34,788 nucleotides of DNA, taken from assembly GCA_020444905.1 (NCBI GenBank), contig JAGRHQ010000015.1, positions 1 through 34,788 on the forward strand, given 5' to 3'. Shown piece by piece: positions 14,213-21,937 of this stretch; positions within the stretch are counted from its first letter, which is position 1, and every line of letters starts with the position of its first letter. The DNA is from Candidatus Competibacteraceae bacterium (lineage in GTDB: Bacteria > Pseudomonadota > Gammaproteobacteria > Competibacterales > Competibacteraceae). The translations under genes were made by a program, and so were the position numbers. Below the pieces are notes generated by a model that was not told the DNA's origin, did not search any database, and saw only the letters and a program-made list of their open reading frames with translations.

Positions 14213-15709
14213 CTAGCCACCTTTGGCCGATGGCAGCTTGGAGACCAGACGCAATGACACGGTCAAACCTTCGAGCTGATAATGCGGTCGCAGGAAGAAC
14301 TTGGCGCTGTAGTAACCCGGATTGCCCTCCACTTCTTCCACGACTACCTCGGCGGCGGCCAGCGGATATTTGGCCTTGGTGATCTCGGACGAGGTCGCCG
14401 GGGCGCCATCGACATAGTTTGAGATCCAGCTTTGCAGCCAGCGCTGCATGTCGTCGCGTTCCTTGAATGAACCGATCTTGTCGCGAACGATGCACTTCAG
14501 ATAGTGCGCGAAGCGGCAGGTCGAGAACAGGTACGGCAGACGGGCCGATAGATTGGCGTTGGCAGTCGCGTCCGGGTCATCATATTCCGCCGGCTTTTGC
14601 AGCGACTGCGCGCCGATGAACGCAGCAAGGTCCGAATTCTTGCGATGGATCAGCGGCAGAAACCCGTTCTTCGATAATTCGGCCTCGCGCCGGTCGCTGA
14701 TGGCGATTTCGGTGGGGCATTTCATGTCCACGCCGCCATCGTCGGTCGGAAAGGTGTGTGAAGGCAAACCCTCGACTACACCGCCGGATTCCACACCGCG
14801 AATGCGGGTGCACCAGCCGTACAACTTAAACGCCCGGTTGATGTTGACCGCCATGGCGTAGGCGGAATTGGCCCAGACATATTTGGTGTGCTCGCTGCCC
14901 TCGGCGTCTTCCTCGAAGTCGAACGCCTCGACCGGGTCAGTCTTGGAGCCATAGGGCAAACGCGCCAGAAACCGGGGCATGGTCAAACCAAGGTAGCGGG
15001 AATCGTCGGATTCGCGCAGCGAGCGCCACGCCGCATATTCCGGGGTCTGGAAAATTTTGGTGATGTCGCGAGGATTGCTCAATTCCTGCCAGGAATCCAT
15101 TTGCATGACGGTCGGCGCAGCGGCGGAGATGAACGGCGTGTGAGCGGCAGCGGCGATCTTGGAGATTTCTCCCAACAGTTCGACATCAGGCGGACTTTGA
15201 TCGAAGTAATAATCCCCGACCAGACAGCCGTAGGGTTCACCGCCGAACTGACCGTATTCCTCTTCGTAGATTTTCTTGAAGAGCGGGCTTTGATCCCAGG
15301 CCGTTCCCTTGTATTTCTTCAACGTCTTGTGCAAATCCTTTTTAGAGATGTTCATGACGCGAATCTTGAGCATCTCGTCAGTCTCAGTATTGTTGATCAG
15401 ATGATGCAGGCCGCGCCAAGCGCTCTCCAGGGCCTGAAAATCGGGATGATGCATGATCACGTTCATCTGGTCGGTCAGTTTTTTGTCAATCGCCGCGATC
15501 ATCGACTCGATCGATTTGACGACATCCTTGGAGACCAGCGTTGTGTATTGCAGAGCCTGTTCGGCCAGGGTGCGCACGGCGGATTCAACCGCCTCTTTCG
15601 CCTGATCGGATTTGGGCTTGAATTCGCGCTGCAGCAAAGAGGAAAACTCGCTGGCTTCCAGCGTTTCAACCTCGCCTTGAACCTGGGTGTCTTGACTGGT
15701 TTCGGCCAT
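14213..15709 (-). CDS. tssC: T6SS sheath large subunit TssC (VipB)
   Basis: A 498-residue sheath subunit that co-assembles with TssB around the Hcp tube and contracts to drive secretion. Family landmarks are DFQALESAWRGLHHLINNTE, then VMNISKKDLHKTLKKYKGT, the EEYGQFGGEPYGCLVGDYYF segment and, near the C-terminus, VRDKIGSFKERDDMQRWLQ. The GAGGAG Shine-Dalgarno lies 9 nt before the ATG. The gene follows tssB after 6 nt, as in nearly all T6SS loci. Length is normal for the family, with no frameshift. Below it lies a 268-bp gap before hcp. Cytoplasmic. Very confident. Confidence 0.97.
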   Translation of the reverse strand: MAETSQDTQVQGEVETLEASEFSSLLQREFKPKSDQAKEAVESAVRTLAEQALQYTTLVSKDVVKSIESMIAAIDKKLTDQMNVIMHHPDFQALESAWRGLHHLINNTETDEMLKIRVMNISKKDLHKTLKKYKGTAWDQSPLFKKIYEEEYGQFGGEPYGCLVGDYYFDQSPPDVELLGEISKIAAAAHTPFISAAAPTVMQMDSWQELSNPRDITKIFQTPEYAAWRSLRESDDSRYLGLTMPRFLARLPYGSKTDPVEAFDFEEDAEGSEHTKYVWANSAYAMAVNINRAFKLYGWCTRIRGVESGGVVEGLPSHTFPTDDGGVDMKCPTEIAISDRREAELSKNGFLPLIHRKNSDLAAFIGAQSLQKPAEYDDPDATANANLSARLPYLFSTCRFAHYLKCIVRDKIGSFKERDDMQRWLQSWISNYVDGAPATSSEITKAKYPLAAAEVVVEEVEGNPGYYSAKFFLRPHYQLEGLTVSLRLVSKLPSAKGG

Positions 15710-15715
15710 GATGCA

Positions 15716-16237
15716 TCACTCCTCGGCGGCGGGCGCGGCGGCATCCTGGGGCTTGGCTTCCGCGACCAGGGACTGCAGGAGACTAGGATCGTTCATCGCC
15801 TTAGCGATGAGTTCCTCAGCGCCGGTTTTGCCATCCATGTAGCTCATCAGATTGGACAGTTGTTGACGGGCCTGCAATAGCCGGTTCAGTGAATCCACCT
15901 TTTGCGCAACCGCCGCCGGAGAAAAGTCCTCCATGCTTTCAAAGGAGAGATCAACGCTCAATTCGCCCTCGCCGGTCAGGGTATTGGGCACCCGGAAGGC
16001 GACGCGCGGCTTCATCGCCTTCAACCGATTGTCGAAATTATCGATGTCGATTTCGAGAAATTTGCGATCGGCCACCGGCGCCAGGGGATCAGTCGGCTTG
16101 CCGGACAGATCCGCCATTACCCCCATCACGAACGGCAACTGGACTTTCTTTTCAGCGCCATACACTTCAACATCGTACTCGATCTGTACACGCGGCGCAC
16201 GATTGCGCGCAATAAATTTCTGGCTACTCATCGCCAT
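15716..16237 (-). CDS. tssB: T6SS sheath small subunit TssB (VipA)
   Basis: A 173-residue small sheath subunit. The opening SSQKFIARNRAPRVQIEYDV, the PFVMGVMADLSGKP motif and the helical RLLQARQQLSNLMSYMDGK near the C-terminus are family hallmarks. The ATG at 16237 follows GAGAGGTG at suitable spacing. A second ATG two codons later is possible. The C-terminal helix region is where ClpV recognition is known to occur in the partner sheath subunit interface. The last residues are Ala-rich and acidic. The gene is separated from tssA by a 77-bp AT-rich gap and lies 6 nt upstream of tssC. Confidence 0.96.
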   Translation of the reverse strand: MAMSSQKFIARNRAPRVQIEYDVEVYGAEKKVQLPFVMGVMADLSGKPTDPLAPVADRKFLEIDIDNFDNRLKAMKPRVAFRVPNTLTGEGELSVDLSFESMEDFSPAAVAQKVDSLNRLLQARQQLSNLMSYMDGKTGAEELIAKAMNDPSLLQSLVAEAKPQDAAAPAAEE

Positions 16238-16314
16238 AGGAGCACCTCTCTAGCTTTAGTCACTGTGGGCTATTTCAAATAAACCTAGCTTACTAGTCAA
16301 CCATTATAGCTTGA

Positions 16315-17376
16315 TTATTCCGTTTCCTCCGGTTGCAAACCGAAAATCAGGTCGGTTTGCTCGGTGGCGTTGGGGGCAAGATCCCGCAGAAGCTCCACAA
16401 AATCCATAGTCACCAGTTTCTTGGCGCGTTTGAGCATAAAGGGCACCGGACTGGACGGTTCATAACGTTTATAATAGTCGCAGATTTTGTCGAGTGTGCG
16501 AATGACGTCCTCGCGGCTGGCGATTTCGCCCACGACCATGCGCTGGCCGGTAGTAGGAACGCCGGTCGCCGTCGCTCCCTCCATGATCTCGCCCGCCTCG
16601 TCCTCGCCTCCCATGCCTACTCCGCGTCGTTCAAGCTGCTCAGCCAGAACATGGCGGATTTCTTTCAACACTCCCGCCAGGGCGCTCATGTCCGGCGCTT
16701 CCGTAACGCCGACCTGATCGGTCAACAGCGCTTCAATGCGCTCAGCGTGCTCCATAGCTTCGGCGACAGCGTCCGCGGTCGCTTGCAGCTCCTCCAGATC
16801 GGCATCCTGGAACGCGCCGTCGATCATCGTCTGGTTAGGCGGCGCGTGCTCCTCATCAGTCGCAATCGGGGTCAGCAAGCCAGCGGCGATTTGCACATCG
16901 CGCAAGCTGAAGCGTCCCAGACTGCGCGAACTGACCAGAGGGGTAGTGCGCAGATCATGCAGGGTGGTTTCCGGATCGCACAGCCCCACAATCGTGTTGA
17001 TGCGCAGGGTGGGATCATTGTCGTCATCAGGGTCCAACTGTGGGTAGACGTTATCCCAGCACTGCTCAATCAGACCTTCGATCAACGCCAGGCCGTCGGT
17101 GAATCCTGCCAGACCGTCGGTGTTCAGCACTGCCCGGGTCAAGTAGGCCGCAACCCGTAAATCGCGGGTGCGCTCGAGGAGATCCAGGGCCGCCTTGCTA
17201 ACGCCGCGCCAGTTGGGTGGGTCGCCGGGGATGATCGTATCGCCATATTGGCGCTCCGGCGTTCCCTGCGCTTCCTTTTCCATCTCCGCGAACTGTGGGT
17301 CGTACTCAAGATCCTCGCCGCATGGCGCGTCGGCGGTAATCTCGCTCAACAGGCTTTCAACATCAATAATGCTCAT
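16315..17376 (-). CDS. tssA: T6SS baseplate/tail-priming protein TssA (ImpA family)
   Basis: A 353-residue ImpA-family protein that helps start tail assembly at the baseplate. The N-terminal ImpA domain shows ITADAPCGEDLEYDPQFAEM and DPPNWRGVSKAALDLLERT, then TRDLRVAAYLTRAVLNTDG. The short C-terminus PSSPVPFMLKRAKKLV, with MDFVELLRDLAPN, resembles TssA1 of the H1 system rather than the long VasJ-like forms. The open frame reaches 18057, but that extension has no recognisable motif and crosses into the oppositely transcribed tagH. I chose the ATG at 17376, preceded by GAGG; another ATG at 17391 would add five residues. It is first in the minus-strand operon, divergent from tagH. Confidence 0.93.
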   Translation of the reverse strand: MSIIDVESLLSEITADAPCGEDLEYDPQFAEMEKEAQGTPERQYGDTIIPGDPPNWRGVSKAALDLLERTRDLRVAAYLTRAVLNTDGLAGFTDGLALIEGLIEQCWDNVYPQLDPDDDNDPTLRINTIVGLCDPETTLHDLRTTPLVSSRSLGRFSLRDVQIAAGLLTPIATDEEHAPPNQTMIDGAFQDADLEELQATADAVAEAMEHAERIEALLTDQVGVTEAPDMSALAGVLKEIRHVLAEQLERRGVGMGGEDEAGEIMEGATATGVPTTGQRMVVGEIASREDVIRTLDKICDYYKRYEPSSPVPFMLKRAKKLVTMDFVELLRDLAPNATEQTDLIFGLQPEETE

Positions 17377-17449
17377 AGGGGCGCGCCTCATCCGCTTCGC
17401 TGCTGTGAAAAAATAGCCCGGCTGGCTGTTATACCTACGCTCAAGCAGT

Positions 17450-17474
17450 ATAGACTGTCTATCAGCGATATAAT
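17450..17474 (+). promoter_or_regulatory. Palindrome and -10 box between the two divergent T6SS operons
   Basis: A perfect 13-bp palindrome, ATAGAC-T-GTCTAT (17450-17462), lies 6 nt before a perfect TATAAT (17469-17474) on the plus strand. This fits an operator overlapping the spacer of a tagH promoter. No good -35 hexamer is visible at 16-18 nt, which may suggest an activated promoter. It lies inside the 162-bp gap between tssA and tagH. Confidence 0.4.
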
Positions 17475-17538
17475 CGAGCAACCCGACGATACTCAGTCGG
17501 GCGGTTGCAGCGGCGCCCCCGCTAATGGACATCGCATT

Positions 17539-19056
17539 ATGCCCCTGAAATTGACGATTATCAGTTATCAACGGCTCTCGCCAGGCCAGGAAACGACCAA
17601 AATCCTGGATCGCGGTTCGATCAGCATTGGCCGCGCATCGAAAAATGACTGGATTTTGCAAGATCCGGAGCGCATCCTCTCCAGCGAACACTGTGTCGTT
17701 CACTACAAAGATGGCGGCTACGTTCTGACCGACAAGAGCACCAACGGCACTTTTCTCAACGACTCTGAACAGCGCATCCTGCGCGAACACACAGCGCCGC
17801 TCAGAGATGGCGACCGCTTTGTCCTGGGGGAATACGAAATCGAGGCCACGATTGCCTCGATGGAAGAGGAAGAGGAAGAAGCGGTTGAAGCGGAGGGTCC
17901 GGTCACCGATATCGTGTTCAGTCCGGGCTTGGCGCCGGTCGACATCAACATCCCCGATAAGAAGACGCCATCGCCTCTTGACGCCTCCCTCGATATCGTC
18001 AAGCCCCCGTTCAACGATCTGCTGGCGGAGAGCCGGGACAGTCTGGGGCTTGAGCATCCTGCCCCTGAGCAGCGCGCGCCGGGCGGCGCAGCCACCGAAC
18101 CGCCCCTCGACATTGGCGGACCGGAGGGCGCTGCTTATGAACCGCCGGATCTGTTGAGTCCGGAACCTTCGCCTCCCGCCGAGTCTCTGGAACCCGCTGT
18201 CGAGACGCCAGTTTCCCCATTACCGCCACCACAGCAGGAAACGCCCGAACAGCCTCCTCGCCCCGAGACGATTACTCCGGCTGAACCCGAGTCTCTAGTG
18301 ATTCCGGATGATTGGTGGCAGGCGGCTCCTGTTCCTTCGCCGGCGCCGGAACCGCCTATTGCAGATCCGTTCGTGGAACCCGTTGCGCCACGACCGACGC
18401 CGGTCGCTGGATCCTCAGCGCCGCCGCCTCCGGCGCCAGTGGTCGAACCGTCCGGAGTGGATGCATCAAACTTACTACATTCCTTTCTGGACGGCGCCGG
18501 TTTGCCTCAGATGCGCCTGAACGAGGATCAGTTGCCCGAAATCATGGCTAACTTGGGCGCCATGTTCCGCGAAACCGTTCGCGGCCTTATGGATATTCTG
18601 CTCGCTCGCGGCGATCTCAAGGGCGAATTCCGGTTGGACCGCACCGCGATTGGCCCCCTGGAGAACAACCCGCTCAAGACTCCGCCTGGGCAGCCGCCGC
18701 TGCGGGTTGAGGAAGTCATGGCGCTGTTGTTAATCAGCCAAAAGGGCGCTTATATGTCGCCGGTGCAGGCGGTGCAGGAGAGCTTTAACGATATCAAGGC
18801 TCACCAGCTAGCGGTTGTGGCGGGCATTCAGGCTGCGCTGGCCCGTCTGCTGGAGCGGTTTGATCCCGACAATCTGGAAGCGCGCCTTGAACAGAGCGTG
18901 CTTGACAATATTTGGCCGGCGAACCGCAAGGCTAAATACTGGGATTTGTTTAACGCGGAGTACCAGGCCATCGCCCGGGAGGCCGAGGACGATTTCAACG
19001 AACTGTTTGGCGATGAATTCGCCCGCGCTTACGCGGAACGACTGCGCTTGGGATGA
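17539..19056 (+). CDS. tagH: T6SS FHA-domain protein TagH (Fha)
   Basis: A 505-residue cytoplasmic scaffold that reads threonine phosphorylation to switch T6SS assembly on. The FHA domain covers about residues 5-100 and shows G31-R32, the SSEH stretch (residues 48-51) and STNGTFLN, the usual phosphothreonine-binding features. A long Pro/Glu-rich linker (about 115-310) follows, then the C-terminal domain typical of T6SS FHA proteins (LLHSFLDGAGLP, then FRETVRGLMDILLARGDLKG and LLERFDPDNLEARL). The open frame starts at 17248, but the ATG at 17539 begins the expected PLKLTIISYQ and avoids overlapping tssA. The ribosome-binding site is weak (GGACAT). It is first in the plus-strand operon. A kinase partner is not encoded nearby. 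Confidence 0.92.
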   Translation: MPLKLTIISYQRLSPGQETTKILDRGSISIGRASKNDWILQDPERILSSEHCVVHYKDGGYVLTDKSTNGTFLNDSEQRILREHTAPLRDGDRFVLGEYEIEATIASMEEEEEEAVEAEGPVTDIVFSPGLAPVDINIPDKKTPSPLDASLDIVKPPFNDLLAESRDSLGLEHPAPEQRAPGGAATEPPLDIGGPEGAAYEPPDLLSPEPSPPAESLEPAVETPVSPLPPPQQETPEQPPRPETITPAEPESLVIPDDWWQAAPVPSPAPEPPIADPFVEPVAPRPTPVAGSSAPPPPAPVVEPSGVDASNLLHSFLDGAGLPQMRLNEDQLPEIMANLGAMFRETVRGLMDILLARGDLKGEFRLDRTAIGPLENNPLKTPPGQPPLRVEEVMALLLISQKGAYMSPVQAVQESFNDIKAHQLAVVAGIQAALARLLERFDPDNLEARLEQSVLDNIWPANRKAKYWDLFNAEYQAIAREAEDDFNELFGDEFARAYAERLRLG

Positions 19057-19214
19057 ATTCGCTTACAATAGTTCAATCGCCTGTCCTGCGCCGGCTACCG
19101 TTCCGTGCTCGGGATGCTAGGATTAATAAATTTATCCTCAATTTTCCCTTTTCCGCTTACGGAGAGACAGGAAGTCAGGGGAGCCAATGAAGCCATGAAA
19201 CGAGCAACGCGACC
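19057..19214. other. 158-bp gap where tssJ would be expected
   Basis: In the H1 order, tssJ lies between fha and tssK. Here the interval is too short for it, and no frame carries a signal peptide or lipobox. It includes an AT-rich stretch around 19125-19150 that could support a promoter and a three-codon frame (ATG AAG CCA TGA at 19187) after GGGGAG, which I do not regard as a gene. Confidence 0.6.
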
Positions 19215-20564
19215 ATGAGTTGGTACAGCAAAGTCGTATGGTCCGAAGGGATGTTCCTGCGTCCCCAGCATTTTCAGCAGCAGGATCGGTATCTTGAAGC
19301 GCTGGTTCGGCAATCCTGTGGTCCGCTGCGCCCCTATGCCTGGGGCGTGGCGGATCTGGCGCTCGACCGGGAAGCGCTGGCGCTGGGTAAGGTGGGGATT
19401 ACCACGGCCCGCGGGTTGTTGCCCGATGGCACGCCCTTCAGCATTCCTGACCATGATCCGCCGCCAACGCCGCTGGACATTGACGCCGAAGCGCGCGATG
19501 TTCGGGTCATGCTGGCGTTGCCCATGCGTCGCACCGGCATGGCCGATGTGGAGCGCGGCGACTATCAGGATACGGCGGCGCGCTACCGAGCTGCTGCTTG
19601 CGAGGTGCGCGATAATAATGTGGATACTGCCAACAACAGTACGCATCTCGAAATCGGCGAGCGCCGATTGCGCCTGTTTCTCGATACGCGGGACGCTAGT
19701 GATTACACATGTATCGGCATCGCCCGGGTACAGGAAAAACGCCCTGACCAGACTGTGGTGCTAGACGCCGACTATTTGCCGCCCTGCCTGGATTGTCGCG
19801 GCGCACCCGCGCTAAAGGGGTTTGTCACCGAGGTGCTGGGGCTGCTGCATCAGCGCGGCGACGCGCTGTCAGAGCGTGTAGTCGGCGTGGGCGCCTCGCG
19901 CGGCGGTCTGGATATCGCCCAGTTCCTGCGCCTCCAGGCCGTCAATCGTTTCGAGCCGCTGTTTGCCCACCTGGCGATCATGCCGGGCCTGCATCCGGAA
20001 ACCTTCTACCAGATCGCTCTGCAAGTCGCCGGCGAGATGGCGACCTTTACCGACAAGGTCAAGCGGCGTTCTCCAAGTTTCCCGCCCTATGATCACGATG
20101 ATCTACATAAAACCTTCAGCGCGCTGATGAGCGAATTGCGCCGTTCGCTCAGCCTGGAGGAGGCCGAAGCAGCGATCCGCATCCCCATCGAGGAGCGTCA
20201 ATACGGCATCCGGGTGGCGATTATTACCGATCGCGAACGCCCGTTATTGACCAAGGCAACCTTTATTTTGGCAGTGCGCGCCGACATGGCCACGGACCTG
20301 TTGCGCAACCGGTTCCCGACCCAGGTCAAGATTGGTCCGGTCGAACGCATCGCTCAGTTCGTCAATCATCATTTGCCCGGCATCAGTGTCAGCGCCCTGC
20401 CGGTGGCGCCGCGGGAAATTCCCTACCGAGCCGATTTTATTTACTTCCGCCTGGATCGCAGCAGCGAATTCTGGAAACAACTGCTCAACTCGGGCGGTTT
20501 TGCCTTTCATGTGGGCGGCGAATTTCCAGGACTGGAAATGGTGTTCTGGGCCATTAAAGAATGA
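19215..20564 (+). CDS. tssK: T6SS baseplate protein TssK
   Basis: A 449-residue trimeric adaptor that docks the baseplate onto the TssL/TssM membrane complex. The start SWYSKVVWSEGMFLRPQHFQ is the family signature. Later landmarks are HLAIMPGLHPETFYQIALQV, then AGEMATFTDKVKRR, FPPYDHDDLHKTF and, near the C-terminus, YFRLDRSSEFWKQLLNSGGF. The ATG at 19215 has no strong Shine-Dalgarno (GAGCAACGCGACC upstream). It ends 14 nt before tssL. Length is normal and there is no signal peptide. It is cytoplasmic, attached to the inner-membrane complex. Confidence 0.96.
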   Translation: MSWYSKVVWSEGMFLRPQHFQQQDRYLEALVRQSCGPLRPYAWGVADLALDREALALGKVGITTARGLLPDGTPFSIPDHDPPPTPLDIDAEARDVRVMLALPMRRTGMADVERGDYQDTAARYRAAACEVRDNNVDTANNSTHLEIGERRLRLFLDTRDASDYTCIGIARVQEKRPDQTVVLDADYLPPCLDCRGAPALKGFVTEVLGLLHQRGDALSERVVGVGASRGGLDIAQFLRLQAVNRFEPLFAHLAIMPGLHPETFYQIALQVAGEMATFTDKVKRRSPSFPPYDHDDLHKTFSALMSELRRSLSLEEAEAAIRIPIEERQYGIRVAIITDRERPLLTKATFILAVRADMATDLLRNRFPTQVKIGPVERIAQFVNHHLPGISVSALPVAPREIPYRADFIYFRLDRSSEFWKQLLNSGGFAFHVGGEFPGLEMVFWAIKE

Positions 20565-20578
20565 TCGAGTAACGAACC

Positions 20579-21928
20579 GTGACTACTGACGATCCATTTG
20601 CTACTGGCGGCGACGAAAGCGAGCGCACTATTATTCGGCCCGTGCCGGGGGGGCGCCGCCCGGATGGGGCTGCATCGCCATCGCCTCCCCCCCAAGCGCC
20701 AGTTCCTGAGCCGGCGCCGGTCTCCAAGAGCGTTGGACTTAATCCGCTGGAATCCGCCGCCGAGCCGCTGCTCGGTCTGATCATGCGGCTCAAGAACACC
20801 TCTTCGCATCCGAATCCCGAACAATTGCGACAGCAGATGATTGAAGAGATCAAGGCGTTCACGGCCAACGCCCGCAATGCCGGGATTCACGAAAAAACCG
20901 TGTTCCGTGCGCGCTACGTCCTGTGTACGACTCTGGATGAAGTGGTCTTGAACACCCCCTGGGGCCGGGCCAGCCAATGGAGCGAAAACAGTCTGTTGGT
21001 GACGTTCCACAACGAAACCTGGGGCGGCGAGAAATTCTTCGAGTTACTGGACGCCGTCATCCAGGATCCCCGCAAGAATCTGGATCTGCTGGAACTGATG
21101 TACCTGTGCCTGGCGTTCGGGTTCCAGGGTCGCTACCGGTTGCTCGACAATGGCCGCAGCCGGCTGGATGAGCAGCGCGAACGGACTTATAACGCCATTC
21201 GCACCGCTCGCGGCGAATTCGAGCGCGATTTATCCCCGCACTGGCGCGGCACGGTCGAAGAACAAAATCCGCTCATCCGCTACGTACCGCTCTGGGTGGT
21301 GGCGGCAGTAGCGGCGGCTTTGTTATTGGCGGCCTACGCGATTTTCAGTTGGCTGCTCAACACGAATTCTGACCCCGTGTTTAATCAGCTAGCGGATATC
21401 CGCGATGAAACCGTCGCCATGGTCCAGCGTAACGGCGCTCCAGCGGCGCCGTCCCCGGTCAAACCGCAAGTGAAGTCCGAACTCAACCGGGTATCTCAGG
21501 ATCTGCGCACCTTTCTCGCGCCGCAAATCAACCAGGGTCAGGTCGCGGTTATTGAAGCGGCGGATCGAACCACGATTCGTATTCAGGGCGACGGATTATT
21601 CGACTCGGCCAGCGCGAATATCAAATCAGCCTACCTGCCGCTGTTGGCCCAGATCGGCAAAGAGCTGAATACCGTAACAGGCAAGGTGCTGGTCACCGGC
21701 CATACCGATAACCTACCGATCCATACCCTGCAATTTCCATCCAACTGGTATCTATCCAAGGCGCGCGCCGATAGCGTGGTCAAGTTGCTGGCGGCGGTCA
21801 GCGCCAATCCGAGCCGCTTTATCAGCGAAGGCCGGGCCGACACCGAACCAGTTGCGCCTAATACTACTCCCCAGGGCCGGGCGCAGAATCGCCGCGTCGA
21901 CATCATTCTGCTGGCGCGGATCAATTAG
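20579..21928 (+). CDS. tssL: T6SS inner-membrane protein TssL with C-terminal peptidoglycan-binding domain
   Basis: A 449-residue membrane-complex subunit. The DotU-like cytoplasmic domain includes NPLESAAEPLLGLIMRLKN and VFRARYVLCTTLDEVVLNTP. One membrane helix (about residues 235-260, VVAAVAAALLLAAYAIFSW) is followed by a periplasmic OmpA-like domain with GHTDN (about 374-378) and NRRVDI. Such extended TssL proteins anchor the complex to peptidoglycan. The first 27 residues are unstructured and contain ERTIIRPVPGGRR; Thr17 lies in a context like the TssL phospho-threonine site described in Agrobacterium tumefaciens, which Fha binds. The start is a GTG at 20579 with only a weak ribosome-binding site. 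An in-frame alternative was not found. tssM follows after 9 nt. Confidence 0.95.
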   Translation: MTTDDPFATGGDESERTIIRPVPGGRRPDGAASPSPPPQAPVPEPAPVSKSVGLNPLESAAEPLLGLIMRLKNTSSHPNPEQLRQQMIEEIKAFTANARNAGIHEKTVFRARYVLCTTLDEVVLNTPWGRASQWSENSLLVTFHNETWGGEKFFELLDAVIQDPRKNLDLLELMYLCLAFGFQGRYRLLDNGRSRLDEQRERTYNAIRTARGEFERDLSPHWRGTVEEQNPLIRYVPLWVVAAVAAALLLAAYAIFSWLLNTNSDPVFNQLADIRDETVAMVQRNGAPAAPSPVKPQVKSELNRVSQDLRTFLAPQINQGQVAVIEAADRTTIRIQGDGLFDSASANIKSAYLPLLAQIGKELNTVTGKVLVTGHTDNLPIHTLQFPSNWYLSKARADSVVKLLAAVSANPSRFISEGRADTEPVAPNTTPQGRAQNRRVDIILLARIN

Positions 21929-21937
21929 GGGGAGGTC

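Noticed and set aside
14888..15880. A 330-codon plus-strand frame opposite tssC/tssB
   Set aside because: Antisense shadow without a ribosome-binding site or known domain.
17248..17538. A 97-residue N-terminal extension of TagH
   Set aside because: It overlaps the start of tssA and is rich in shadow-like Arg/Leu. The FHA domain begins immediately after the ATG at 17539.
17377..18057. A 227-residue N-terminal extension of the tssA reading frame
   Set aside because: It runs antisense through tagH, has no TssA-like sequence, and a normal TssA start with GAGG upstream exists at 17376.
19187..19198. A three-codon frame (ATG AAG CCA TGA) after GGGGAG, upstream of tssK
   Set aside because: Too short to call a leader peptide without conservation data; probably chance.
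21560..21928. The OmpA-like domain as a separate outer-membrane protein gene
   Set aside because: It is continuous in frame with the DotU-like domain and membrane helix, the known architecture of extended TssL.
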